Source: Cymbidium sinense (taxonomy: Eukaryota > Streptophyta > Magnoliopsida > Asparagales > Orchidaceae). From it: DNA of 64,000 nucleotides. Position 1 is the stretch's first letter. Every line of letters begins with the position of its first letter. The notes under the pieces are model-generated. The model worked only from the letters and a program-made list of their open reading frames with translations. It did no database searches and had not been told where the DNA came from. Position numbers and translations under genes: made by a program. Shown one piece after another: positions 35,790 to 46,981 of the stretch. Location: the NCBI GenBank assembly GCA_021442155.1, contig CM038228.1:90043737-90107736 (forward strand), written 5' to 3'.

Positions 35790-36300
35790 ATCAAAGTACA
35801 AACATTTTCCAAGTTCAGGATAAGCCCTGCGAATGGAATCAATGGTCTCTGAGCTAATATCTTCTGAGAAATCATACACTCCTCTCCATGCTGAGTAACC
35901 AGAATACCTGTTCGAGCATGGTAAAAGAAAACTAGAATAATAAAAGAAATAAGAGGTTCAAAGTTGCTTGAGCACTGCTTGTAAATTCTAACCTTAGCTT
36001 GTGCTCAGGAAGGAAATGGTGTCGAATCACGGACGTGCTCCCATCAGCAACGATTAATAAATCTGCAGAAAATTCTTTCGTTTCATCAACGTGCAGAATC
36101 TTTACTTTGATTTGAACGGAAGTTCTGTTTTCGGATATGCTTAGAGAAAGGAAGTGATGATCCCACAGTACTAAATCGAGCCGCAAAGTTTTGTATAAAA
36201 GTGATTGTAAATCTGTCCAGTGGAAGCATCTGTATCCGAAATTATCATCTCTAGCAACAGGTTGCTTGAGCTTTTTCTCACCATCCAGAAACTGGAGCAT
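35790..36300 (-). pseudogene. FAD-dependent monooxygenase fragment, two exons
   Basis: Exon A (36300-35993) reads ARDDNFGYRCFHWTDLQSLL, LVLWDHHFLSLSIS and, with the conserved DG motif of this flavoprotein group, LLIVADGSTSVIRHHFLP. A donor (aag|gttag) follows. Exon B starts at 35907 after an acceptor and reads YSGYSAWRGVYDFSEDISSE, TIDSIRRAYPELGKCLYFD. Codon phase across the intron is consistent (AG|G, arginine). The family is the plant FAD/NAD(P)-binding hydroxylases related to aromatic-ring and urate hydroxylases. The N-terminal FAD-binding GxGxxG segment and the C-terminal part are missing. The 85-bp intron remains. Confidence 0.9.
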
Positions 36301-36373
36301 GAAAAGATGGAGGAGGATGAAGAGAGATACAACTAAGCAATGGAGGCTAAGAATGGAAACTTCTGAGATCGCA

Positions 36374-36722
36374 GGGAACTTCGAAGAACAGGCAACGAAG
36401 CACAGCGCGAAGAAGACTCACGGAGGCGTTGCCGGCGGGAGCAGAGAGGCACGATGGGCAAAGCTTCTCAATCCCTTACCCTCCGCTACCGAGTCGGGAA
36501 ACGAAGACGAGCTTCGCGCGCTGTTACGGGAGCTCGAGGCAAGACCGTTCGCGCGCTGTGTAACGGAAGCGAACCGCGAAGAAACGAATAGTTACGGGGG
36601 AGAACGGAAAGTGGTAATTTTGTTGTGTTAGAATGTTTTAGGTGTTAAAATTGTAAAATGATAAGTTTAGATGTTAAATATATAAATATTGATATTTAAC
36701 GTGGTATGTATGTAAATCCCCC
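36374..36722 (-). repeat. Right terminal inverted repeat of the Pack-MULE
   Basis: Reverse complement of the left repeat. It is slightly longer because of small insertions in the GC-rich inner part. The + strand ORF at 36191-36631 is only the reading-through of this repeat. Confidence 0.93.
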
Positions 36723-36737
36723 TTTAAAAATTTAGCC

Positions 36738-36746
36738 AAACTCCGC
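36738..36746. repeat. 9-bp target-site duplication of the large MULE, right copy
   Basis: aaactccgc, directly after the right terminus; one mismatch to the left copy at 10420-10428. Confidence 0.75.
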
Positions 36747-36899
36747 AATATCTTCGCAATTGAGCTTCCGCTGCCTAAGCGACTGACCTCCGCGATTTAC
36801 TTATCCTTTCCAAATTCCAATTCCTTTGAAATTCCATTTCTCCTTTATCTGCGGATTATCATCTAGAGAAGACCCGGAGGCAAAGTTGCTGAAAAAGAG
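36747..36899 (+). promoter_or_regulatory. 5' leader / proximal upstream region of the reductase gene
   Basis: 153 bp between the MULE insertion site and the ATG at 36900. C/T-rich around 36810-36850, as is common in plant leaders. No TATA box is visible here, which fits the idea that the core promoter now lies on the other side of the MULE. Confidence 0.5.
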
Positions 36900-37394
36900 A
36901 TGACGATCACTGTTCCAGAGGCTGAGAAGCGAGTATGCGTCACCGGCGGCAACGGCTTCATCGGATCCTGGCTTGTGCGAACTCTCCTTGAGAAGGGTTA
37001 CGCCGTCACTGCCACCTTCCAGCCCGGCACCGACCCCTCTCACCTCTTCGCATTCCCCGGCGCCGATGAAGGGCGCCTTCATCTCAGGGAGGCTGACCTC
37101 CTCGACGCTACTGCCATCGCCGACGCAGTGGATAGGTGCCGTGCGGGAGTGTTCCATGTCGCGTCGCCCTGCACGCTGGAGGACACGCGGGACCCGGAAC
37201 GGGAGCTACTGATGCCGGCTGTGATTGGGACGCTTAACGTGCTGGAGGCAGCGCGGGCCGCCGGATCCCGTCGGGTGGTGCTTACGTCCTCCATCTCATC
37301 GATGGTGCCAAACCCTAGATGGGCTACTGACCGACCTGGCCGTCCAGTAGACGAGGAGTGCTGGACTGATCTTGATTACTGTGAAACACGGCAG
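36900..37394 (+). pseudogene. Cinnamoyl-CoA reductase/DFR-like gene, exon 1
   Basis: 165 codons from ATG 36900. The NADP-binding motif is VTGGNGFIGSWLVRTLLEKG (residues about 13-32). FHVASPCTLEDTRDPE, NVLEAARAAG and RRVVLTSSISS follow, all typical of the extended short-chain dehydrogenases that reduce cinnamoyl-CoA esters, dihydroflavonols or related aldehydes/ketones in the cytosol. The exon is open and very GC-rich. It ends at CETRQ with a donor (cag|gtgttg). The next expected segment, KWYPVSKT, is found 25.9 kb downstream at 63265. Exon 1 itself looks intact. The gene is called a pseudogene because exon 2 has frameshifts and the upstream region is interrupted. The exact substrate cannot be told from this part; a phenylacetaldehyde-reductase-like or CCR-like role are both possible. 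Confidence 0.85.
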
Positions 37395-37477
37395 GTGTTG
37401 ATCTTCTTCTCGTTCTCCACGATTTCTCTATGTTGTTATTGGAAAATTAACTGTATATACATATCTAATGCCTAAAT

Positions 37478-37703
37478 TTTCATATTTAAGAAAAATTACA
37501 TAACGCAATTCTAATATATTTATACATCTAGCACTTAAAATTTCAAATTTACATATCTCAAACTTTTCTATACCTAAAAAATGTGTATTTCACTTAAAAA
37601 AAAGTAAGTGATAGTGCTATTTTGGATGTGATGATAAAGATTTAAGTGTTAGATATGTAAATATATAAGAATTATGTGGTATGTAGGTAAATCCCCCTAT
37701 ATG
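37478..37703. mobile_element. Small MULE-type MITE related to the Pack-MULE ends
   Basis: The right end (on the - strand: gggggatttacctacatacc) matches the Pack-MULE terminus. Inside it 'ttacatatctaacacttaaa' resembles the Pack-MULE's subterminal 'tacatatttaacacctaaa'. The left half is an imperfect inverted copy (tctaatatatttatacatct, agcacttaaaa) that has lost the outer bases. No target duplication could be fixed. A further partial relative lies at 37720-37775 plus 38067-38135. Confidence 0.6.
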
Positions 37704-37775
37704 AACATTGTTTTCCTTTAAAAAGTCAGTGCTAGTAGTTTTTGATGTGATGGTAAAGATTTAAGTGATATGTAT

Positions 37776-38066
37776 ACAACAACAACAACAACAACAACAA
37801 CAAGCCTTAATCCTAGGTGGTTCGCTAGAATCCTTCACCTATCCATCCACGTGTCAAATTCTCATTTAATTCAAGATACTAAGATCATTTTTATACATCT
37901 TAACCAAGTCTTTTAGGTCTAATTCTACTTTTCTTAACATAAAGCAAATCTAACGATCTACTCTCCTAATCGTCATCGGACTACGCTGATGGCCAAACCA
38001 TCTAAGGCGACTCTCCCTAATCTTATCTACCACTGGAGCTACTCCAACTTTTTCCCGAACATACTC
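37776..38066 (-). mobile_element. 5'-truncated RTE LINE tail with perfect 17-bp duplication
   Basis: On the - strand the sequence matches the last 300 bases of the RTE LINE at 41.56-44.36 kb (gataagattagggagagtcg, gacttggttaagatgtataa, gattaaggcttg) and ends in (TTG)n, seen as (CAA)n at 37777-37802. It is flanked by atttaagtgatatgtat at 37759-37775 and 38067-38083, identical in both copies. It is inserted within a MITE-like sequence in intron 1 of the reductase gene. Confidence 0.93.
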
Positions 38067-38689
38067 ATTTAAGTGATATGTATGTATTATTAAAATTTAG
38101 GTGTTACATATATAAATACATAAGAATTGTTCTTTTAAGCTTTCGTGGAATTGGAATGGATGCTGGATTTTTTATGTTTTGGTCTATAACAATTGTTATA
38201 TTTGTGCAAGTTTCTTGGTGATTTTGGATGCCATAGTGTAAATTGGGTAGAAAAGCCATCGTTTATGGAGCTTAATGATTGTGAAACTTAAAACTGGAGC
38301 TTTATGATTGTGAAACTTAAACTTCATTTTTTTAGCTTGGTGATTTTTTATGTGGGTCATCATAAGTTGAAAAGAAGTTCATGAATTAACATAGCTTTGC
38401 AATTGAAAAAACTTAAAAAATTGTTTTAACCTGGTATTTCTGCTTAGTACTTAAATTTTAAAAAAGAATCTTAGTAGATTTTTATGGGGTTTATGGCCTT
38501 TGTCAAATATCAAGTAGCTATGGAAATGTTTTCCTTGTTTGTGAAATCAATTGTAATCATGAAAAAAAAAAAAACAAACAATTGAAAAAGATCAATGTAC
38601 TGACCACAAGAAAACAGCTCTAAAAGCAAATTTATCCACTGTTAAGCCTAAAAAAAGGCAATCCAAATTAAAATTTCTTTGCAACATTA

Positions 38690-41100
38690 TGTCAAACCCA
38701 TGTATACCTTCTTGGAATATGCCTGGGCTCTCGAGGAAGGAGCTCATCCTGAATTGTTGCCATCTCATTCAGATTTATAATGTTGAAAGTATCTGCTTAT
38801 AAGAGACCAAAAGCAATAGGAATATTCCCTTGATTATAGTCTCTTAACCTGCTATTTCATATTTGACAATGAAGAAAGTATTAATAATTTGTTAGTTGCT
38901 TCTAAGGGGCATTATGGATTAAGTGGAATAATGATTGACTGCCTTGTACTCCCATTGTTTTCTCACAGCATTATCTGCACGCCAAAGTGTCGATCTGCAG
39001 CTCAATCTCATTTTACTTTACTGCGGTTTATGCTGAAAATGATGATCTAGAAAAAAAACTTGTGATAATTAAATAATTAAATGAAAACTTTTCCTATGAC
39101 AATTCAGAGAGTTGGGTGACTTTAGGGGAGTTTAACAACTTCTGTTCATTGGATAATGAAGTGGTGGTATAAGGCGTCTTCCTTCCAAATTTACCTGTAT
39201 CTTTAATTTTGGACTTTATGAACTCCCTTGTGTAGATCTCCCTGTACTTAGTTCAACAATCAATTGGATGCTCCTATCAAAGCCTAAATTGATTGAATGT
39301 TTTGCAAATTATTTGTTAAATAATTTCTCTTTTTTTTTTCTATAAAGCATCTCCTCCATTTTCCTTGGATCACTCCCCTCTTATCTTGAGAGTGCATCCT
39401 CCTCCTCCTCCTCCCCTCCTCCTCAAACTCACCACAGTTTTCTTTTAGAAAATTACTAGGCTAGTTGGGGAGGATACTCTAATACTGTCTCTAATGTCTA
39501 GATTCTAGAATCGGTTTGTAAAGGGAGATCCCATCCATGTGTCTTACATGAAGATGATAAACGTCAAAAAGCTATAAAAATTATTCCCTAATTACCTTCA
39601 TCAAGCTAACATTGAGATTTTGTGCTTTTGGAATCCAACATGATAATGGAGAAACTCATCCTTATCTCCAACTGTTAAATAAAATGGATAAAAAAATGAG
39701 CAACAATTGTATGTCTTTCTAAAGGTCATGCTCAAGTTTCTTTATCAGAGGGTTAAACATAGGAATAATGCGAATCTGATTAAGAAACTCAACACTAATC
39801 AGGGAATCCTTCTTATCACTTCACATGCCACTAATTTTTATGAAGCTCTCTTTAATCAGAAAATGATTAGGACCTTTGCTGATCTTAGAGACATGCTTAT
39901 TAATGACAAAGTAAATTCTGAATTGGTCAACTCTCTTATTGCTCTTTTTTCCAGGGATGCTATCAAAATGCATTGTTTAGCACTGCAAAAGATTAGATTC
40001 CGGGTCCTGATGGATTTTCATGCAAGCTCTTTTCTCATTTGTGGGACGTTATGGGGAACCAATTCATAGATGATGTTCAGCTGTTTCTTAGTTCCAAGGA
40101 GCTCCCGCTCCCAAATAAGGTGAAGCATAGTGCCATCACATTAATCCCCAAAATGAAGCACGTTTCCATGATCTCTGGCTTCAAACCAATCGCACTTGCA
40201 TTTGATAAAGTGATAATTAAATTACTTGCAGAAAGATTAGATTTGGTTTTACAGTTCATTATCTATCCTTCTTAGTAGGCTTTCATTCATGATTGTGACA
40301 TTGTGGATGATAATTTGCCCATGAGATTTCTAATAGATTTAGGTTTAGTCTTCAAAGAAAAAGTTTGTGCCAAATTGACTTCCACAAAGCCTTTGACAGT
40401 GTAAATCGTAAAACCCTCTTTTAAGAATGTTGGACAAAGGTTATCCCTCTATATTTGTGCACTGGGTTGAAGCATTCAGTTCCAGCGTGCCTTTCTATAT
40501 CAAGTTGAATGGGAAATTGGAGGCTTTTTTAACTCTTCTGGCAGTCTTAGGAAAGTTTGTTCGTTGTCTTCTTTCCTCTTCACTATGCGATGGATTATTT
40601 CTCTTGCTCCGTTCAGAAATGTGCGGGTGCAGGCTTTTTCAAGCCTATCTCAGCCAATCAGATCTCCATAAACCATCTACTTTTTGTGGATGATCTGGTT
40701 GTTGTTGGACAAGCAGATGAAACTACACTAGTCTCTTCTCCACTATTTTCAGCTGCTTCAGGAAAGATTGGGACTTGGAGTTAACGACAATAAGTTAGTA
40801 ATCTGCTTTTCAAGTGGGATCTATGATGCTAATAGTCTTGGCAACGTTTGAAAATTCAACCTAGCTTCTTCCCACTCAACTAGTCAGGGATACCATCAAC
40901 CTGTGGAAAATTTTTCCTTAAATACTGCAGTATACTCTTTTGATAAGTTGAGAGGTTGGATGGAGGGATAGAAACTAAATCTGCTTTCTATCTATGGCTG
41001 GTAGATTTCAATTGCTCTGTTCCTTTCTCTTAAATTATTTGAATTACTAGCTTCATTCTGTATCCCTTCCCAAAGGTGTTCCAAAAAAAAATAATAATAA
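38690..41100 (+). mobile_element. L1-type LINE, decayed
   Basis: An endonuclease-like region is visible at about 38720-39240 (NMPGLSRKELILNCCHLI, then GGIRRLPSKF and later ELPCVDLP), with frame changes. The reverse transcriptase region spans 39740-40790. It includes RNNANLIKKLNTNQG, LSSKELPLPNKVKHSAITLI, PKMKHVSMISGFKPIALAF (motifs of RT block 1-2), CQIDFHKAFDSVNRKTL in another frame, ISINHLLFVDDLVVVGQADE (40660-40710; FVDD holds the catalytic aspartates) and more. Multiple stops and frameshifts. Target duplications were not found, so the ends are approximate. Confidence 0.85.
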
Positions 41101-41555
41101 ATGAATTCATTGATGTCCTGATTCCTTTTCATTGGTGATAACTAAAAGAAACTTGACGTCTCTTCTTGGAATTTCACAAGGCCTAGAGATAAGGAGGCGC
41201 TGGCCTGCTTTCAGGTTCTTCTTAATGCTGTCTGCAAAAGGAAAATCATTTGAAGGTTGACGACGATATTCTTTTTTCTAGTGTAAAGCCTCATATTGTT
41301 TTGTATGGCTGTGGGTGTTTATGTTGAAGTTTTACATGCAGCCTTGGAATCTGTTAATCGCAAACAGTTTTAAAAAAAGACAACATTTCTTGATTGCTAC
41401 TTGGTCAAGTTTCATTTTTGTTTTTTAATTCTTATTTAACTTACTGTTCTCTTAAAAATTTGTCTGTAATTGTGAAAAATATGTTTTTTCGTTATGGAAG
41501 TAATGCATATTTACTATAAAACCAAATTTACTTGAACATCATAGCATTGCTAATA

Positions 41556-44361
41556 ACACCATCCGGTCCCAAGTCCCGATAAAAAATGGGTTAGGTAGTC
41601 GACAAAACGTAAAACTTGTCGAAATAATCATGACATGAATCCTTTAAATCATTGTGTTAATGCTGAGCGCCCTGAAGCGACGACCAGATATACAACGAAT
41701 GCTGTGTGCCGTCAGACGGCTACGGGTGTTAAATAAGCAAGAGTTCCCACATTATGGACGGATGCGAAAAGAAGTTAGTCCATGAAACTAATTAGGTTAG
41801 ATCTTAATATAGGTACTTTACGGTATATTAATGGAATTAATAGATATTATGGTTCATAGAAAGATAAATATTTTATGTGTTCAAGAAACTAAATGGGTTG
41901 GGGAGAAGGCCAAGGAGATTGATAGTCTTAAACTTTGATTCGTAAAAATCGAACTGACCAGAAACATTATGTGTGATAAAAAAGTTTGAAGGATAATGTT
42001 ATAAATATTAATAGACGAGATAATTATAGTTTTAAAGATTATTGTTGATACCAAGATTATCAATGTTATAAGTGTCTACGCCCCTCAAGTAGGTTTTAGA
42101 GGTAAGCAAAGAAAATTTTGGAATGAATTAGAGGATTAATACAAAAAGATATCTCAAAGAAAAAAATATTTATTGGAGGAGATTTAAATGGATATGTTGG
42201 TAGAGTGAGAAGATTTTAAAAGATTCATACATGATTAGAATATAACACTTTATTTAAGAAGAGAAATATATTATTACTTATAAAATGGATCTAAGAAAAC
42301 ACAAATTGATTATTTTCGATAAGAAAATAAATCCTTTAGATTGTAAGGATTGTAAGGTCATTCAGTGAAAATCTAAGATCCAACATCGATTATTAGTTTT
42401 AGATTTTAAATATCAGAAGAGAAAAAAATAAACCAAATTATAGAATTAGATGAGGATACTTAAAGAACACAAATAAAAATATTTTAAGAAAGAAGTTTGA
42501 CAAGAATTTGGGATGTTCATAGGAAGTAATATTATGTGGAAAAAGTAAATTAAGAAATACAAAAGATGCTTGGAGAATCAAAAAAAAAACTTTTAATAAG
42601 AATAGTTGGTGGAAATGAAAAAAAAAAGAAGATTGTTATAAAACTTGGTTTAGATGTAAAACTTCGGAGAATGGGAACGATATACCGTAGAGATTCTAAG
42701 AAAGTAGATATGATTAAAAAAATTTAGCTTTTAGTGATTTATACAGATAGATACCAATGGGTGAAAGATGTATGATAAGTTAAATTAAACCATGAGAGGA
42801 GAATTAAAACATACCAAGTGGTGAGAAGGATGAAAATAATAAAATATTTTTTTAGAAAAGATATTAAAAATAGGTGGATGATAGATTTTGATAAACTTTC
42901 AATGAAGGATCCGAAAGACGATTGATTTTAACAACTTTAATACCCTAAACAAAATAGAGAATTTCATTTTATCGTCAGATTAGTAAATCTAAAGTAAAGT
43001 TTTTTAAAGAAAAATGTAAAAGTAGACCTGATAATAATTCTAATGTGTGTAGAAATGTTTAGGAGATCAAGAAATTTCTTACAAATCTTTTAATGTCATT
43101 TTAAACTAAAAAGACGCGATGAGTGGAGAAAGAGTTTGGTTCTTATATTTAAGAATAAATGTGATGCACAAGAGTGCAAATTATGTATAAGTTAATTAAT
43201 GCCATATATTAAAATTATGAGAGAGTAAATTGAGCATAGTATGTGATACAAAAGTTTTTCACAATCAGTTTAGTTTCATGCCGTAGATCTACTATGGATG
43301 CTATACATTTATTAAGGGGTTTGATGGAGAAGCATAGAGAAAGTAAGGAGGATCTATGATGATATTATTGATTTAGAAACTTATGATAAAGTTTCAATAG
43401 ATGTTCTTTGGAGAGTTCTGAACGTAAAATGAGTTAATATTGTTATATGTCAAAGATAAGATATATCAAGCATGTCCAAACACAAGGAGGATTGACAAAA
43501 CATTTTTCTATTTCACTTGGATTACAAGGATTTTTAAGCCCTTATCTTTTACTTTAGTTATGAATGTTCTTATTAGGCATTTAAGAAGATGTACCTTGGT
43601 GTATGCTTTTCGATGATATTCTTCTTGTTGATAAGACTAGAGGGAGTCCAACAAACTTGAATTATGGAGGTCAACTCAGAGTCAAAGGTTTTCATTTAAG
43701 TAGATCTAAAATTAAATATATGGAGTTTTTTAGTTGTAGATAAGTTTGTGATATGTGAACAAGCCATTAATAACAGTGAGCATTTTAGATATTTAGGCTC
43801 TATTATTCTAAATGATGGTGAAATAGATGGAGATGTTATTAGTAGAATTCAAGTTGGATGGTTGAAGTGGAGGAATGCATCTGGCCTATTATGTGATAGA
43901 AAAGTTCCACTTAAACATAGAAAATTTTATAAGATGGTAAGACTGCAATGACTTATGTGCGAATGTTAAATAAAAGAGAAGCATAAGACTAAGTTTAAGT
44001 GGTACAGAGATGAGGATGCTTAGTGGATGAGTGGCTTTACTCTTAGAGATAGAATGCAAAATGAGTATATTAGGAAAAAGTTGGAGTACCCAGTGGTAGA
44101 TAAGATTAGGGAGAGTCGCCTAGATGGTTTGACCACATAAAGCGTACCGTCTCGATGACTTCGATTAGGAGAGTAGATGCAGATTGCTTATGTTAAGAAA
44201 GGTAGAGTAGACCAAAAAGACTTGGTTAAGATGTATAAAAAATGATCTTAGTATACTTGATTTAAATGAGAATTTGACACATAATAGGACACAATGGAGA
44301 TGAAGGAATCATGCCGACCCTACCTTGTGGGATTAAGGCTTGTTGTTGTTGTTGTTGTTCT
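41556..44361 (+). mobile_element. Near-complete RTE-type LINE with (TTG)n tail
   Basis: Starts near 41556 and ends in (TTG)n at 44340-44359. It is flanked by an 18-bp duplication with two mismatches (41538-41555 and 44362-44379, core cattgctaata). Recognisable are the endonuclease (ILCVQETKWVGEKAKEI, about 41872-41925; IISVYAPQVG-type segment near 42068-42095), the RT (FSFMP, RSTMDAIHLLRGLMEKHRES at 43268-43345) and the C-terminal region (FRYLGSIILNDGEIDGDVIS, LKWRNASGLLCDRKVPLKHR at 43781-43915). Stops and frameshifts throughout. About 2.8 kb, close to the usual 3.2 kb for this clade. Confidence 0.92.
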
Positions 44362-44551
44362 ATTATAACATTGCTAATATATGCATTTATACAATAACTC
44401 AGAATATGGCTGTGATAGAGTAAGCAATATGTGTTAGTTTAATGTAGTCTTTGATATGTTAACTAGTAATGTGCTTATTTATCACCATCTTTTTTCTTTT
44501 ATGAAATAATGAAAACATCTTTTAAAGTTAACCGAACATTTTTGGTTTTAT

Positions 44552-45567
44552 ATTTGTGGGCTTTGAAAATGCACGCTCAGCCTCTTGATAAAAGAGAATT
44601 TAGATTTTGTGTCGATTGAAATATTCGAAAGTCATATAAATTTATTTTATTTGTAGATGAGGCACTATCTAGAGATTTCATTCTCGTTTTATGAAGACTT
44701 TAGATATGGTTTCAAGTTTCCTATAAGTGCAAGCACTTATAATTAATTACTTCTCCTAAGAATGAGAAATTTTTTTATTAAGGCTATTTATTAGATCGTT
44801 AATTGCTTAGTGTATAGTAGCAGTAGGCGAAATTTTGATAATTTATAAAATTCACCATTTATTAACTTAAAGCATATGGTTAGAGATATGATGATGCGTC
44901 CGATCAAGATCATATGGTTTATCATCCATTTGTTGTGGTCACTTCTTAGAGTGGAGGTAGTTGGTGACCAATCAAAGGATCCTGTCAACTGAGTTCGTCC
45001 AAAGTAATCTTATAGACATGGGTTGATATTTATCTAAGGAGATAATTTTTAAGTCTGCCTTAATTGACAGAGGACTTTGTGTCCTAATAAATATACCTTA
45101 TGTTTCGTAACTCAAAAGGCAAAGTTATTGGGGAATATATGCGTTGTAGTCGTGACTATAATATAAGGAAACCATTTATGGGCCAAACCACCCGGTTAAA
45201 GGACTTTGATCATTCTCATAGTTTATATTGTGTCATTTAGGGTACAATCATACAGACAGAGGATACGGATCACGTCCATACTGAAACGAAGTTATTTGAG
45301 TTAATATAGTGATTTATTTGAATTGGCATTAGCTTTTTTGTGAGTTAGAATTTTTTAATTTGTTATCTCAATAAATAATGATAGATGAGTGGATGAATTG
45401 TTTACTTGAAGTTATTTATAATAATGAACTTCATTTTAATTGAATTTGTATTTAATCGGAGCTTAATTTCATATTAACTTAATTTAAAGTTCAAATGACT
45501 TATGATTGTAATATTCTCTTTGGTTGAGATAATCATTCAACATGGTCATCATCAGAGTTGATCTTGT
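44552..45567 (-). repeat. LTR copy A of the long LTR family, interrupted
   Basis: Starts TGTGGGCTTTGAAAATG and follows the reverse complement of the Tat/Ogre 5' LTR (gaggactttag-type block, gatcgttaattgcttag, tatagtagcagta, gatcatatggttt). At 45568 it is cut by LTR copy B. The likely continuation (aggtcaacacctatcaattc, gcaaaggatcgag) is at about 49763 onward. Confidence 0.75.
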
Positions 45568-46981
45568 TGTGGGCTCCGAAAAATCGTCACTGACTTCTCG
45601 ACAATTTTATTGAATTGAAGAGAATGATTTAAGTGTCGGTGTAATTTTCAGAAAGCAGATGGACTAGTAGATAAGACACTACCCGGAGATTTCATCCTCA
45701 TTTTGTGAGGATTTTAGATCGATTTAGGTTTCTATAAAATGGCCTATAGTTAATTACAAATCCATAAGTGAGAGAACTTTCGATTAAAATTTGATCGTTA
45801 GATCAGATCATAGCGTATAGTAGCAGCATATGGTGTTTCTGAATTTAGATTATGAAAATCATCATTTCAGCTTAAACCGAATGGTTGGGGGAATGATGAC
45901 TGTCCGATCTAGATCTCATGGTTCGTCATCCGGTGTGTCTCCCTCTCTTAGTCGGAAGAGTAGTACGACGAATGATCTCATGAACATGTTCGTCGTCAGA
46001 AATCCTTAGACTGGGGTGGTATTTGTCCCAGAGAGACTTAAGTCTACCTTAACTAACGAGGATTGTTTTCCTATCAAGTATACCTTATGATTCACAACTC
46101 AAAGAGGCGAATTTGGGAGTATATGAAATTTCTGATCGTGATCATAATATAATAGAGTTTGGCCCACCGTCGGAAGGACTCGATCGTGCTATTTGTGGGC
46201 CTCTTGGCAAAGCGTAGTCGGACATGGGTCGTCTTTATTATGTGAGATTAATAGTGAAACATGTAAATACTTGATTTGACAATTTCGCTGTGGTGGAGTT
46301 TTCTTAATTTGTCACCCCCGATAAATAGTTGCGAAAGGTGGAAGGATGAAGTTTGATTTAAGTTTTTAATGATAGAATTTTATTTAAACAGTTTTAGATT
46401 GCTATTTAATTTGATTTGAAAAATTAATTAATTTGAATATGTTTAAGAGCTTTAGATCCTGTCAACTCTGTTTAGGCTTAGAATTAGATCCTGTCACGTC
46501 ATGTCATTTCGGATATTTCTTGATTTGAAACTCTTATTATAGATTTTAGGTTTTGTTAACTTCGGACCGTCGCGAGATTAAATCGAAGTAACTTCATGAC
46601 ATCTCAAACTTGAATTTAAACATTAGTAATGTCGGCGTCAGTGTATTTAAGACTTTATGTAGTGTTTATTTATAATTATGAGATTGATTTATTTTCATTT
46701 AATTCAACTTACGTGGCTTTTAGATATTAAAATTTCTTCAAATCTACATGTTCGGCGTATCGGATGTTTATAGCTTAGATAATTTTACCTAATTAGTGAT
46801 TTCGTTGATTTTTAAAATCATAATTAGAATGAAATTTCTTAATTTTTGATTAAAGAAAGCTTTATGATTTTTGTAGATTTTGATTTAGTATCGCCTTTTG
46901 TCTGCTTGTAAAGAGTTGCAGATTCGGTGGCGAAGAAAATATTTAGATCTAGATTGTAGTTTAAAATATTACTTGCACTTA

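Larger units (their letters stand above)
34229..36722 (-). mobile_element. Pack-MULE carrying pieces of three host genes
   Basis: A 2494-bp element bounded by inverted repeats starting GGGGGATTTACATACATACC (34229; the right end at 36722 reads the same on the - strand). It is flanked by a perfect 9-bp duplication, tttaaaaat, at 34220-34228 and 36723-36731. No transposase is present. Between the repeats, on the - strand, are fragments of a flavin monooxygenase (two exons), acetyl-CoA synthetase (one exon) and a sacsin-like gene. Splice borders are kept, so the pieces came from genomic DNA. The element sits inside the right terminal repeat of another MULE, in the upstream region of the reductase gene. 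Confidence 0.93.
10429..36737 (+). mobile_element. Large Mutator-like element (MULE) with nested insertions
   Basis: The left end starts GGCTAAATTTTTAAATTAAG at 10429. The right end, read inward on the - strand after removing the nested Pack-MULE and one copy of its duplication, starts with the same 20 bases. Further inside, both ends share 'aggcattaaaaaa' and a GTCG...TTTAA...GTCAC block, so the terminal repeat is at least about 100 bp but degenerate. A 9-bp duplication flanks it. Inside are a decayed MURA transposase, a split plant-mobile-domain gene and a tandem array, plus a Tat/Ogre retrotransposon and a Pack-MULE. Without those insertions the element would be roughly 8 kb. It lies about 150 bp upstream of the reductase start codon, and a preference for 5' gene regions is known for MULEs. 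It is no longer autonomous because the transposase has stops. Confidence 0.8.

Noticed and set aside
35790..36300. Functional flavin monooxygenase gene upstream of the reductase
   Set aside because: Lacks the N-terminal FAD-binding segment and the C-terminal half, and lies within a non-autonomous transposon.
36191..36631. 146-codon + strand ORF as a gene
   Set aside because: It runs through the right inverted repeat of the Pack-MULE and antisense to the captured monooxygenase exon.
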